Source: Flavihumibacter fluminis (GTDB lineage Bacteria; Bacteroidota; Bacteroidia; Chitinophagales; Chitinophagaceae). Taken from it: a stretch of DNA of 64,000 nt. The notes under the pieces are model-generated. The model did not search any database and had not been told where the DNA came from. It saw nothing but the letters and a program-made list of their open reading frames with translations. Below are positions 1 to 7,676 of the stretch, in pieces; positions within the stretch are counted from its first letter, which is position 1; every line of letters starts with the position of its first letter. Both the position numbers and the translations under genes were made by a program. Location: positions 1-64,000 of the forward strand of contig NZ_JAKEVY010000007.1 in the NCBI RefSeq assembly GCF_021491375.1, given 5' to 3'.

Positions 1-144
1 TTTATTGATTTTGCAACTTCCGTTAAATGTCAAGCTGCATCAGAAAATCAATAAATGACAGCCTGTAAAATATTATTATGTAGTAACTTTAACCATATCA
101 ATCCCTGGGCAAACGCTTTACATAGGAACTGCTTGTTAGCTGCC
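1..144 (-). repeat. attC-like site 17, partial (left part outside window)
   Basis: Only the cassette-proximal part is visible. The outer box GTTAGCTGCC (135-144) is the exact reverse complement of GGCAGCTAAC at 699-708, so it closes cassette 17. The stretch CCCTGGGCAAACGCTTTACAT just inside it (107-127) is probably the inner stem arm. Its partner would lie left of base 1. Confidence 0.7.
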
Positions 145-152
145 GTCTCTTG

Positions 153-692
153 CTATTTAATATACCCTTCTTCTTTCAATTTGGCGTGAATTAATGATGA
201 TAATCCACTGTCATACCTGATCGAGTCGGCTTTATTACACCAACTTAGTGCATACTTATATTGCTTATGACTTAACTTGACTAAACTGTATCCATAGTAT
301 GCATTACTGCAGTTTGAATCAAGCATTGCTGCAATAGAAAAATTTGCAAATGCATTCTTTGTATCATTAATTGTCAATAGTGCCATTCCTTTTGTGGCAT
401 AAACTTCTGCGTCAGGATAGAGTTTTAGAGCTTTGTCATAATCTGCTAATCCCAGAGATGTCTTCTTTTTAGTAAGCAATGCTCGTCCTCTATTTACCAG
501 TGCAGTAAGGTCAGTAGAGTCTATTTCCAAGATTCGAGAGTAGTAAGCAATTGATCGGTCAAGTTCTTTGGTTGAGTCAGCAATTGCAGCCAAGGTAAAA
601 AGGCTGTCTTTAGAAAGATTTTTGTCTACTTCAAATTTCGAATTACATGAAAGAAATAAAAGTGTCACTATTGTAATTAGGAATTGTCGCAT
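153..692 (-). CDS. TPR-repeat lipoprotein (cassette 17)
   Basis: A 179-residue protein. It starts with a lipoprotein signal peptide: hydrophobic residues 4-14, then a lipobox-like FLSC with Cys16, so it is probably anchored to the inner or outer membrane. Residues about 40-170 read as tetratricopeptide helices, with patterns such as ALVNRGRALLTKK, AEVYATKGMALL and AYYGYSLVKLS. TPRs mediate protein-protein contacts, and no catalytic domain is visible. The gene fills its cassette: the ATG lies 6 bp from the 5' core box and the stop 8 bp from the 3' box. The specific role and partner are unknown. Confidence 0.75.
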   Translation of the reverse strand: MRQFLITIVTLLFLSCNSKFEVDKNLSKDSLFTLAAIADSTKELDRSIAYYSRILEIDSTDLTALVNRGRALLTKKKTSLGLADYDKALKLYPDAEVYATKGMALLTINDTKNAFANFSIAAMLDSNCSNAYYGYSLVKLSHKQYKYALSWCNKADSIRYDSGLSSLIHAKLKEEGYIK

Positions 693-698
693 TTTGAT

Positions 699-900
699 GG
701 CAGCTAACGAGCAGGGCTTTATGCAGGTTGGGAATTAGTATTCCGTCCGCTGATAACCGCTGCTGATTGAAAATATAATGTTGAATATAAGAAACTAATT
801 TTGAGATTTATTCGTCCAGACCGAACTGAAGCTGAGATTTGCAATTAGCTGATGTTACCATGTCATGCCCAACTTGCATAAAACCCAATGTTAGCTGTGG
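699..900 (-). repeat. attC-like site 16
   Basis: Outer boxes are GGCAGCTAAC (699-708) and GTTAGCTGT (890-898). The inner stem is GGGCTTTATGCAGGTTGGG against the reverse complement of CCCAACTTGCATAAAACCC. AAC is followed by 5 unpaired bases on the left; 3 unpaired bases precede GTT on the right. The inner-stem sequence is nearly the same as in site 11 (5410-5607). Confidence 0.85.
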
Positions 901-1180
901 TTTTTAGTCCTTGAATAAATATTGTCAAATTTCTCCGATAGTTTCATGTATTCTTCTTTCCAGTCGTTTTGTAAAGAATATTCTTGAAAGGTTGATGTCG
1001 GCAAAAGGTGAATATTTAAATTTTCAAACAGCTTTTGTCACCTTTGTTTATTTGGTTGATGTAACCGGTCAATTCATCTCTCACTTCTTTTGCTGTTTCA
1101 TAGCTTGTCCAAAGCATATCAGAATTGTCGGTGAATTTCGCTTTTACAATATATAAGATGTCAACTAAATCTTTTGTCAT
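891..1180 (-). pseudogene. Small gene broken by a frameshift (cassette 16, second gene)
   Basis: The ATG at 1178-1180 overlaps the TGA of the upstream gene (ATGA, 4-bp overlap), so the two were translationally coupled. The first frame gives 54 residues (MTKDLVDILYIVKAKF..., ending ...KGDKSCLKI) and stops at 1016. Another frame then continues without a break as NLNIHLLPTSTFQEYSLQND and on to SEKFDNIYSRTK, stopping at 891 inside the next core box. The full span is 290 bp, one short of a multiple of three, as expected for a single-base deletion near 1020-1035. The restored product would be about 96 residues. Function is not recognised. A sequencing error is possible but untested. Confidence 0.6.
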
Positions 1181-1596
1181 GAGTCTCTATAAAATTCTAA
1201 GTGGTAATTTTCAGCAATGCATTCAAACGTATTGTCTTTAAAGAAAAAAATGTAATGGTTCAGATTTCTTTTGTCTGTCATGTCAGTAAGAGTGGTGTGT
1301 CTTGCCGGAAAATCTGTTTCCCAATTGGTGTCTAATCTATAAAACTCACCCCACGGTATGTCAGTGTATTTATACCGGTATTGTCCCATGTAATAACCTT
1401 CGTCATTCATAGAATTGAATGAATATTTAAGACAATTAAGGAAAGTTAATTTTGCTTTGTCACCTTCTTTGAATTTTTCATAAATGAAACAGTTCACAAA
1501 AAAGTTGAGTGTCACAGAACTTCCTTCCACCGTAAGTTCTACTTCTGGGGCATTGGGGTCGGCATTCCAGTCTGTTGTCAGTAGAGTGTTGGTCAT
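1177..1596 (-). CDS. Hypothetical protein (cassette 16, first gene)
   Basis: A 139-residue soluble-looking protein with no signal peptide or membrane segment. It is rich in aromatic residues (YYMGQYRYKYTDIPWGEFYRL). I do not recognise the family. Small acidic-aromatic proteins of this kind are often immunity proteins, but that is only a guess. The ATG is 6 bp from the core box at 1603-1611, and the TGA overlaps the start of the next, frameshifted gene in the same cassette, so this was a two-gene cassette. Confidence 0.65.
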   Translation of the reverse strand: MTNTLLTTDWNADPNAPEVELTVEGSSVTLNFFVNCFIYEKFKEGDKAKLTFLNCLKYSFNSMNDEGYYMGQYRYKYTDIPWGEFYRLDTNWETDFPARHTTLTDMTDKRNLNHYIFFFKDNTFECIAENYHLEFYRDS

Positions 1597-1602
1597 AAAA
1601 TC

Positions 1603-1803
1603 ACAGCTAACGTTAAAGCATTGGCGATGTGGCGGTATTCCGTGTTCCGTCTGCCTAGTTCTGCCGCTGATTAAAGATACTAAAGTTCATTGTTTACTCC
1701 TCTGCTCGGCGTCATTCGTCTGCAGAAACCGAAGCAGAATTGCAAACAAAAAGTTGAGAATATAATTGTCGCCCCGCCATATTTCCAATGCAATGTTAGC
1801 AGC
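1603..1803 (-). repeat. attC-like site 15
   Basis: Outer boxes are ACAGCTAAC (1603-1611) and GTTAGCAGC (1795-1803). The inner stem is GCATTGGCGATGTGGCGG against the reverse complement of CCGCCATATTTCCAATGC. AAC to GTT spans 189 bp. It belongs to the same inner-stem subfamily as sites 12, 9 and 4. Confidence 0.87.
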
Positions 1804-1809
1804 AGCTTT

Positions 1810-2940
1810 CTACTCTGGTTCTTCTTTTGGCAAAACGCAATCCTCAATTGCACCCTCAACGATACCTACTTCGAATGGATCTTCAACTAATTCGGTTCTG
1901 TTTATTACTTCAATGTGTGTGTCAACATTAATGAATAACTGACCAGTATCCTTGAAGTCCTTAGAAAGCAATTTCCATTTTAATGTTATTACTTGTTTAT
2001 CATGTTTAGGCTTAATAAATATCGTATCAGATAGTAAGATGTCGTCGCCCACAAGAATTGGTTTCTTAGGATTTATTTTTATTCTGTTATTTGACGGTTC
2101 CAGATTGATATTCGTGTGGATAGTATTTATGAATGGCATTCCTCCGCTTTCATTGGTTTCGGATAAATCTTGGATGTCGCCGATTATATCTAAAGTCACG
2201 ACATAATCTTCAATGGGCTCACTTCCTGAATTCAGAATTTTTATCCTAAAGCCAAAGAAACTTAAATTGATATTTGTCTGAAAATCAGGAAGACCAACTA
2301 CAGAAAAATTATTTATTGAAGATTGCCTTCCCAAGCCCGTAAAGAAACTGTCAAACGAACCACTAGCTGGTACAATATTTTGTCGCTTATCAGTAATTGT
2401 CTTCACAAATACTACTGAAGAGTTCAACTGTAATGCATCATCCTCGAAGGTTATTTTTATTTCTTTTCTAGATTTAAAATTTTGGCTTTTGATATACCAG
2501 TCATGAGTCTCTTTGTTTTCATCAATTAGATCGACAATGTCTTCCCATGAAAATAAGTGTACTTCAAAAAGTTGGTTGGTTAAATGCTCAACATTCTTTT
2601 GTCGCACATATGCCTCAATCTTAGCGTCTTTTACAGCAGTAGTAGCAAAATAAAGCTTCTTTAAAGCCGGTTTAAAATGCCTCGCATTTTCAATTTCTTT
2701 GTCAATTTCTTCTTCTGAGAATTGTTTGTCCGTATACTCGTCTTTGCCCTTGCACTGAATGCCAAAATAATCTATTTCGCCTTTGGGTATGCCATAGATA
2801 TCTACTCCATGCTGTAGTTGCCCAGGACGTCCATTTTTTTTTATTTCAGCGCAATTCCAAATCTCTCCCCAAAGTTTTTTGCATAGGGTTTCAAAGTCTT
2901 GCCAATTAGTTGGTCGTCTTAAAGATTTTGATGCTTGCAT
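1810..2940 (-). CDS. PD-(D/E)XK nuclease-like protein (cassette 15)
   Basis: A 376-residue protein. The N-terminal domain (about 10-150) reads as a restriction-endonuclease-like fold of the Mrr type. It has an early acidic helix (DFETLCKKLWGEIW, Glu17), then GVD at 46-48 and the strand FGIQCKGKD with Gln62 and Lys64, matching the E...D...(Q/E)xK core. Residues 95-140 include LYFATTAVKDAKIEAYVR, typical of the alpha/beta core of these nucleases. The C-terminal 200 residues look beta-rich and are not recognised; they may be a sensor or binding module. Nucleases of this architecture occur in anti-phage defence, so a defence role is likely but inferred. It is the only gene in its cassette. Confidence 0.7.
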   Translation of the reverse strand: MQASKSLRRPTNWQDFETLCKKLWGEIWNCAEIKKNGRPGQLQHGVDIYGIPKGEIDYFGIQCKGKDEYTDKQFSEEEIDKEIENARHFKPALKKLYFATTAVKDAKIEAYVRQKNVEHLTNQLFEVHLFSWEDIVDLIDENKETHDWYIKSQNFKSRKEIKITFEDDALQLNSSVVFVKTITDKRQNIVPASGSFDSFFTGLGRQSSINNFSVVGLPDFQTNINLSFFGFRIKILNSGSEPIEDYVVTLDIIGDIQDLSETNESGGMPFINTIHTNINLEPSNNRIKINPKKPILVGDDILLSDTIFIKPKHDKQVITLKWKLLSKDFKDTGQLFINVDTHIEVINRTELVEDPFEVGIVEGAIEDCVLPKEEPE

Positions 2941-2945
2941 AAATT

Positions 2946-3146
2946 GCTGCTAACGTTCAAGTATTGGCGAAGGCAGGGCCATTATTAATGTCCCGCCCGG
3001 TCTATCGATATATTATTTACAAAAGATCATATTTATAACCTAAAGCTACATTGTAACCTTAAAAAGCTTGGACTTACGTTCATCTATGATATTCTGTTGA
3101 AGTTCCAACGTCCCGCCCTGCTTTTGCTAATACTCATGTTGGCTGC
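2946..3146 (-). repeat. attC-like site 14
   Basis: Outer boxes are GCTGCTAAC (2946-2954) and GTTGGCTGC (3138-3146). The inner stem is AGTATTGGCGAAGGCAGGG against the reverse complement of CCCTGCTTTTGCTAATACT. The spacer next to the box is 5 nt (left) against 3 nt (right). Its inner stem is shared with sites 7 and 3. Confidence 0.87.
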
Positions 3147-3164
3147 ACACCCTTTTTCTCAATC

Positions 3165-3443
3165 TTACCCAAATAGAAAAATATTAAATGTTTTGCCTAA
3201 GAAACTAAGTGTATAATAGAAAATTAGACTCAGAATGAAAATAGAAGCTATAACGCTTGTAATATATGCAAATGGATCTTTATAATATGGTTTACCGTCA
3301 ATTATATAATGTCTTTTATTAATAAATTTCCAATAGGTTTTCATAAAAAAGCTACTCAAAATCATTGTCCCAATGATTAAGTATGGAACATAAAATATCA
3401 TTAAGATATATCCACCTGCTAATGCCGCTTGTAAAAGTGGCAT
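3165..3443 (-). CDS. Small two-TM membrane protein (cassette 14, second gene)
   Basis: A 92-residue protein with hydrophobic segments at about 10-33 and 58-82, separated by a basic loop (KTYWKFINKRHY). It has no recognisable family motif. The start lies 5 bp after the stop of the upstream membrane gene, so the two form one transcriptional unit and perhaps a two-component membrane complex. The stop is 18 bp from the 3' core box. Confidence 0.6.
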   Translation of the reverse strand: MPLLQAALAGGYILMIFYVPYLIIGTMILSSFFMKTYWKFINKRHYIIDGKPYYKDPFAYITSVIASIFILSLIFYYTLSFLGKTFNIFLFG

Positions 3444-3448
3444 TAGTT

Positions 3449-3754
3449 TTAGGTAATTATTGATTTTCGGCCTTTTAAATACGATAAAATACTGCCTATT
3501 AAAAGTCCTACTAACATTAAGTATCCAGGGACTGTAATTAATGCTACTGGCACATCCGACTTGTCATTCTCTGGTTTAAATAAATATCCCATTGCAATAA
3601 TTATTCCCATAAGCTCTCCAAGTAATCCAAATTTAAGAATGTGTCGGTAAGTGTCTTTTTGATTTCTAAAAAGTATTATTTTAATAAGTCCGGTTATAGT
3701 GCATGCACCTAAGGCTATAAGAATAAAAACAATTGTAAGAATTAATAAAAGCAT
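3449..3754 (-). CDS. Small three-TM membrane protein (cassette 14, first gene)
   Basis: A protein of 101 residues starting at the ATG giving MLLLILTIVFILIALG. The open frame extends upstream to 3898, but that part is translated attC-like repeat and is not counted. Hydrophobic stretches lie at about 2-27, 42-58 and 70-92. No family is recognised. Pairing with another membrane gene only 5 bp downstream suggests joint function. Candidate roles are an immunity or transport accessory protein; neither is shown by the sequence. Confidence 0.6.
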   Translation of the reverse strand: MLLLILTIVFILIALGACTITGLIKIILFRNQKDTYRHILKFGLLGELMGIIIAMGYLFKPENDKSDVPVALITVPGYLMLVGLLIGSILSYLKGRKSIIT

Positions 3755-3811
3755 ATTCAATGTTTTATAAAAGTTCCATCCTTGACACGCAGACAGGGTC
3801 CTTATAGGGTT

Positions 3812-4012
3812 GCAGCCAACGTAGACGGCTTGCTGCTGTGCTGGAAATTTATAACTGTCAGCCTGGAAACTGAAGCCGATTGATGAACCAAAGTACAAAA
3901 TATTTACTATTGCTCAATAGGGTAATGTCGGATGGAACTACTGCTGATATGCTAAACAAAAGTTGAGATTGCGTACTGTCGCCAGCATAGCAGCAAACCG
4001 ATTGTTGTAAGC
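3812..4012 (-). repeat. attC-like site 13
   Basis: Outer boxes are GCAGCCAAC (3812-3820) and GTTGTAAGC (4004-4012). The inner stem is CGGCTTGCTGCTGTGCTGG against the reverse complement of CCAGCATAGCAGCAAACCG. AAC to GTT spans 189 bp. This inner stem is unique in the window, but the layout is the same as elsewhere. Confidence 0.85.
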
Positions 4013-4018
4013 AGGCTT

Positions 4019-4567
4019 TCAGTCGCACGTAAATACTTTGTCTTCTTGTTTAAATCTGTCACAATAAAGGTCGTATTCATTTTTTGTCAATAGATTTATT
4101 TCAGTATCATCTGTCGGTTTTAATCGTCGAAGCATAAACCAATTTATCCTGTCAACAAAGCCCGTACAACCGCCAGCCGTCCAAAACCATGACGTGTCAC
4201 TAATGTGGTTAAGAAAAATTTGTTTGAGTCCTTCGTAGTTGCGTGAGTGAAGAATATTGAAAGAATAAACTACAAGAACTTCTGATTTGCTGTTTGTTAA
4301 CCGTACCAACTCCTGATTTGTCGCTTTTGATTTAAGCCGCTTGTATAATTTGAAATATTTGTTGTTTGTCTCTGGTTTTGCAGCATATCCCACAGCATAG
4401 CCAAAGTGAACCATGTTGTCCTTTTGAAGTTTGTCGGCTATAGCTTGAATTTTCGGTCTGATGTTGTTTAGACTGTCATCGGCATTAACTGTCAAACTAA
4501 TCAATGTAAAGATTCCGAAAATTATAAGATGCAGTCTTGCAGCTTGTATTTTAGTGGTTGTTTTCAT
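4019..4567 (-). CDS. Secreted hypothetical protein (cassette 13)
   Basis: A 182-residue protein with an N-terminal signal peptide: basic MKTTTKIQAARLH, hydrophobic LIIFGIFTLISLTV, then a probable cleavage site near NADD. The mature part is helical and charged, with SWFWTAGGCTGFVDRINWF and an acidic C-terminus. Three cysteines lie in the last 55 residues (GGCTG, LYCDR and the penultimate Cys). No family is recognised. Export to the periplasm is likely from the signal. The gene is alone in its cassette and its stop is 7 bp from the core box. Confidence 0.6.
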   Translation of the reverse strand: MKTTTKIQAARLHLIIFGIFTLISLTVNADDSLNNIRPKIQAIADKLQKDNMVHFGYAVGYAAKPETNNKYFKLYKRLKSKATNQELVRLTNSKSEVLVVYSFNILHSRNYEGLKQIFLNHISDTSWFWTAGGCTGFVDRINWFMLRRLKPTDDTEINLLTKNEYDLYCDRFKQEDKVFTCD

Positions 4568-4625
4568 TAAGTTTATTTTGATGTGTCATCCTACCTCTTG
4601 CACTGTAACGCTGTCGCCCAAGCTT

Positions 4626-4826
4626 GCTTACAACGTTTACGGCTTGGCGATGTGGCGGTATTTGAAAATCGTCAGCCCGTAACCGCTGCTAAATTTATAA
4701 CTAAAAGTTCATTGTTTATTCTGTTGCTCGGCGTTATTCGCCGGCTGGAACTGATGCCGAATAGCGAACAAAAAGTTGAGAATATATTCGTCGCCCCGCC
4801 ATATTGCCAAACCGCCTGTTGCCTGC
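4626..4826 (-). repeat. attC-like site 12
   Basis: Outer boxes are GCTTACAAC (4626-4634) and GTTGCCTGC (4818-4826). The inner stem is CGGCTTGGCGATGTGGCGG against the reverse complement of CCGCCATATTGCCAAACCG. AAC to GTT is 189 bp. The core is nearly identical in places to that of site 9 (for example CAAAAAGTTGAGAATATATT). Confidence 0.88.
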
Positions 4827-4833
4827 TGGCATT

Positions 4834-4968
4834 TTAGTCGGTCTTTTGAAATATCCCATGTAAATATTGAATTCCATCGTTGTGATTTTCACCTTTCAAA
4901 ACTTCAATTACTTCGTCTGGTAATTTCTTACTTGCAAATTCTTTGTCAAGCAATGAAATATTATGTTA
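4834..4968 (-). pseudogene. In-frame 3' continuation of cassette 12 gene behind a stop codon
   Basis: After the TAA at 4966-4968 the same reading frame continues for 43 codons with protein-like sequence (HNISLLDKEFASKKLPDEVI, then EVLKGENHNDGIQYLHGIF and QKTD) to a TAA at 4834-4836. That stop is 8 bp from the core box, where intact cassette genes end. This suggests a nonsense mutation truncating an original product of about 179 residues. Readthrough or a separate short gene lacking a start are less likely. Confidence 0.55.
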
Positions 4969-5373
4969 AAGTAATAGAGAGTTGATTTCTTTTTCGATAA
5001 TTTTCAAGGAAGTGTCCGTAATGTCTCCAATTTTGTCAGCAATAAATAGTCCGCCCCAAACAACTGTGTTAAGTGTCTTACTGAAAGTAGTTTGTCCATA
5101 AGCAGCAACAGGAGCACATAAGCTTATACAAACAATTATTGCATTACCTTGATAAGTGTCACGTCCTTTTGGATAACACATAAACTCAAGGTAGTTACCT
5201 AAACCTCCGTCTTCTGAATAATATGTGTCAAAAAGTAAATTCTGTGTCAGCTTTGAAATAAGGTCGCCATAGTAGCCTTTTATGTTGTCGTCAATTTGAT
5301 TTCTGTCAACAGTCCAGCTGTCTCTGTAAGGAAGCCATGAAAATATTTTATTCACTTCTTTTTCTGTCAACAT
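4966..5373 (-). CDS. Hypothetical protein, probably truncated (cassette 12)
   Basis: A 135-residue soluble protein beginning MLTEKEVNKIFSWLPYRD. It has an aromatic N-terminal half, a short hydrophobic stretch (NAIIVCISLCAPVAAYG) and an ending ...KEINSLLL. No family is recognised. The frame continues beyond the stop for 43 further protein-like codons, so the gene is probably cut short. Together with the tail, the coding region would fill the cassette as its neighbours do. Confidence 0.6.
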   Translation of the reverse strand: MLTEKEVNKIFSWLPYRDSWTVDRNQIDDNIKGYYGDLISKLTQNLLFDTYYSEDGGLGNYLEFMCYPKGRDTYQGNAIIVCISLCAPVAAYGQTTFSKTLNTVVWGGLFIADKIGDITDTSLKIIEKEINSLLL

Positions 5374-5409
5374 TGGTCACTTCAATTTAGTAGGGTGTGT
5401 AATATGCTT

Positions 5410-5607
5410 GCAGGCAACGATCAGGGCTTTATGCAGGTTGGGAATTAGTATTCCGTCTGCCAACAACCGCTGCTGATCTAAAATATAAATTTGAATTTAA
5501 GAACTAATGTTGAAAGTTGTTTGTCCAGCCTGAACCACAGTTTGGATTTGCAATTAGCTGATGTTTGTTTGTCGAACCCAACTTGCATAAAACCCAATGT
5601 TGCCTGC
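5410..5607 (-). repeat. attC-like site 11
   Basis: Outer boxes are GCAGGCAAC (5410-5418) and GTTGCCTGC (5599-5607). The inner stem is GGGCTTTATGCAGGTTGGG against the reverse complement of CCCAACTTGCATAAAACCC, the same as in site 16. Here both boxes happen to match, because cassettes 11 and 12 have the same box sequence. Confidence 0.86.
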
Positions 5608-5618
5608 TGTACTTTGTC

Positions 5619-6044
5619 TTACTCAAGTGTCAATTTGTGATTTTTTCTTGTACAAACCAAAAGTGAGATTGCCAATAGTAAAAATGGTGTCCCGCTCCAA
5701 AATGAAAAACTGTCAAGACTAGAGTTTAAAATGTTCTTTGTCAAAATAATGAATGAAAAAAACAGAATGAAAAGTCCAGCATAAATTACTCTGAACTTTT
5801 GAATTTGTTGTTTCTGAAAATATGCAATAATCAAAATAATTTGTCCGACTAAGGCAAGTGCTGCTGATAAAAAAAGTCTGTCGTTATAATTATCTGTTAA
5901 GCTAAACTTTGTGTCACCTTGAAAAAATTCTTTAAAGCCGATTATTTCAATTAATCCTAAAAATCCAATTCCGTGTCCTGCCCCAATAAGAATGAGAAAG
6001 TTAAAAACTACAGTCAGAATTATAAGTCGGTTTATAATTTTCAT
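5619..6044 (-). CDS. Four-TM membrane protein (cassette 11)
   Basis: A 141-residue integral membrane protein with hydrophobic segments at about 5-25, 57-77, 85-105 and 117-133. The only sizeable soluble loop is between the first two (FKEFFQGDTKFSLTDNYNDR). The tail is short and basic. No family motif is seen. The gene is alone in its cassette, with a 97-bp leader to the 5' core box, longer than most, and a stop 11 bp from the 3' box. Confidence 0.6.
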   Translation of the reverse strand: MKIINRLIILTVVFNFLILIGAGHGIGFLGLIEIIGFKEFFQGDTKFSLTDNYNDRLFLSAALALVGQIILIIAYFQKQQIQKFRVIYAGLFILFFSFIILTKNILNSSLDSFSFWSGTPFLLLAISLLVCTRKNHKLTLE

Positions 6045-6141
6045 TTCTGTCTAAAAGTTGGTTCTGTATCCGCCAATAGTTTTTGATAGTTAAGGTTTAT
6101 GTTTGCTAATTTTTAGAATGACTGAGGTTTCAATTCGTATA

Positions 6142-6341
6142 GCAGGCAACGGCCGAGTATTTGCGAAGGCAGGAAATTCATTGATTGTCCAGCCCGGTAC
6201 AAATGCTCATTTGAAAATATGTTGTTGAAGTTATGAACAAAAGCTGAACATTGAACGTCGAGCCCAAACTGCTGCTGATGCTTGCATATAGCTGATGTTA
6301 GAATGTCCAGCCCTGCTTTTGCAAATACTTTTGTTGTACGC
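6142..6341 (-). repeat. attC-like site 10
   Basis: Outer boxes are GCAGGCAAC (6142-6150) and GTTGTACGC (6333-6341). The inner stem is AGTATTTGCGAAGGCAGG against the reverse complement of CCTGCTTTTGCAAATACT. AAC to GTT spans 188 bp. Confidence 0.86.
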
Positions 6342-6344
6342 AGT

Positions 6345-7463
6345 TTATTCGATTTGTTTCGATTCAATTTGTTGTAGTATTCTTTCAATTTGGCCAAACT
6401 TAGTATTCTCATAGGGAGCTTTTAAGTCTTGACTTAGCTCTACTGTTATCGGTCTCATTGTAATTTTCATTTCTTCTTGTGATAATTTCTCGCTTGTCAC
6501 TTGTGGCAATACTAAAGAAGCAAACATATACGAAACGGGAGTTGTCAGTTTGACTTTTTGCTTAAGTTCATCGCAATATCCTGATGCTTTACTTTTCTTA
6601 ATAGGTATTACTAAATTAGAAAAGTTACCAAAATGTAATACTGGAATACTGCCGTTGTACTTAGTTGAAAAAAATCTGATTCCGTCAAGCTCTTTGTTAT
6701 TTACAATCCATTGTAGCAACAATTGCGGAATTATATATTCAGGCTTAAACGGAAAGTCTCTATGTTGTACAACATTAGACACTGCTGCTTGTAAAGGCCA
6801 AGTTGCTAAAAATTGCACAATAAGAAAGTCAGCCATTTCGTCTACATCACCATCTTTGTCAAAGCCGATAAAAGATAATGCTTGATTAGTGTGATTAAGA
6901 TTCAAAAATTTTAACTTACTATCTTTAAGGTCAAAACGTGAGAATTGAGTCCTGTCAAAATCGGGCTTACCCAACTCTTCCCAACACAGATACGTTGAGT
7001 TTGCTAAATAAAGGCAAGGGATGCCAGGTAAACTATACCGTTGTGAGTTAACTAAATAACGCTTCTCAAAAGGTATATGAAACATTTCTTCTCTTGTGAA
7101 TAATATATCTGAACCATACCGTGCTCTATAAAACTGTTCAGGTTCATTAATACTTGGAATATCTGTTATTCCTTCTTTTATTAATAAATGTTTTTTTATT
7201 TGATTAACGCCAGTTTCCAATAATTTATATGCAGCAATTGTGTCACCATTTAGAAAGGATTCTATCGAGTCTAGAATTGAGTTAGCTAAAATTTCAATTT
7301 TTGGTCGTATAGCTTGTACTTTTTCTTGAAGTCTGCCATTAAATGAATCCAAGTTGGAATTAAATATGTCAAAAACTCCCTTTTGATGTTGAAGGAAATC
7401 TTCATTCTTGCGTTTGATTGGTATTGCGAAGTCTTGGGATTTAAAAATTGTCTCGTTAGTCAT
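6345..7463 (-). CDS. RES-domain protein (cassette 10)
   Basis: A protein of 372 residues starting at MTNETIFKSQ; the few codons upstream are core-box sequence. The C-terminal two-thirds carry a RES domain. Arg113 is in FYRARYG, followed by RYSLPGIPCLYLANSTYLCW with Ser156, then Glu162/163. These match the Arg-Glu-Ser pattern that names the family. Known RES toxins (for example MbcT and ResT) break down NAD+ and pair with a Xre-like antitoxin; none is present in this cassette. The N-terminal 105 residues are helical and unassigned and may replace an antitoxin or act as a sensor. An NAD-depleting toxin or defence effector is plausible but unproven. Confidence 0.72.
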   Translation of the reverse strand: MTNETIFKSQDFAIPIKRKNEDFLQHQKGVFDIFNSNLDSFNGRLQEKVQAIRPKIEILANSILDSIESFLNGDTIAAYKLLETGVNQIKKHLLIKEGITDIPSINEPEQFYRARYGSDILFTREEMFHIPFEKRYLVNSQRYSLPGIPCLYLANSTYLCWEELGKPDFDRTQFSRFDLKDSKLKFLNLNHTNQALSFIGFDKDGDVDEMADFLIVQFLATWPLQAAVSNVVQHRDFPFKPEYIIPQLLLQWIVNNKELDGIRFFSTKYNGSIPVLHFGNFSNLVIPIKKSKASGYCDELKQKVKLTTPVSYMFASLVLPQVTSEKLSQEEMKITMRPITVELSQDLKAPYENTKFGQIERILQQIESKQIE

Positions 7464-7470
7464 AGTAATT

Positions 7471-7672
7471 GCGTACAACGGTCACGGCTTGGCGATGTGG
7501 CGGCATTTGAAAATCGTCCGCCGGAACCGAAGCCGAATAGAATTACTAATGATGAAGATAAGTACAAAAGCTCAATAGTAAAAGTCCAGCCCGGACTGAA
7601 GCCCAATAGCGAACAAAAAGTTGAGAATATATTCGTCGCCCCGCCATATTGCCAAACCGCCTGTTGGCAGAA
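7471..7672 (-). repeat. attC-like site 9
   Basis: Outer boxes are GCGTACAAC (7471-7479) and GTTGGCAGAA (7663-7672). The inner stem is CGGCTTGGCGATGTGGCGG against the reverse complement of CCGCCATATTGCCAAACCG, identical to site 12 although the outer boxes differ. AAC to GTT is 189 bp. Confidence 0.88.
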
Positions 7673-7676
7673 GTTT

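Noticed and set aside
699-900. Reading the palindromic sites as CRISPR repeats or rho-independent terminators
   Set aside because: They are far longer than CRISPR repeats, alternate with genes, and have no spacer regularity or T run; the private complementary boxes fit integron sites.
911-1156. Plus-strand reading frame opposite the frameshifted cassette gene
   Set aside because: It is the mirror of the minus-strand gene; every intact cassette gene is on the minus strand and the plus frame has no family features.
6113-6412. Minus-strand reading frame of 99 codons
   Set aside because: It lies mostly within attC-like site 10 and its sequence is translated repeat; the RES gene overlaps it in another frame.
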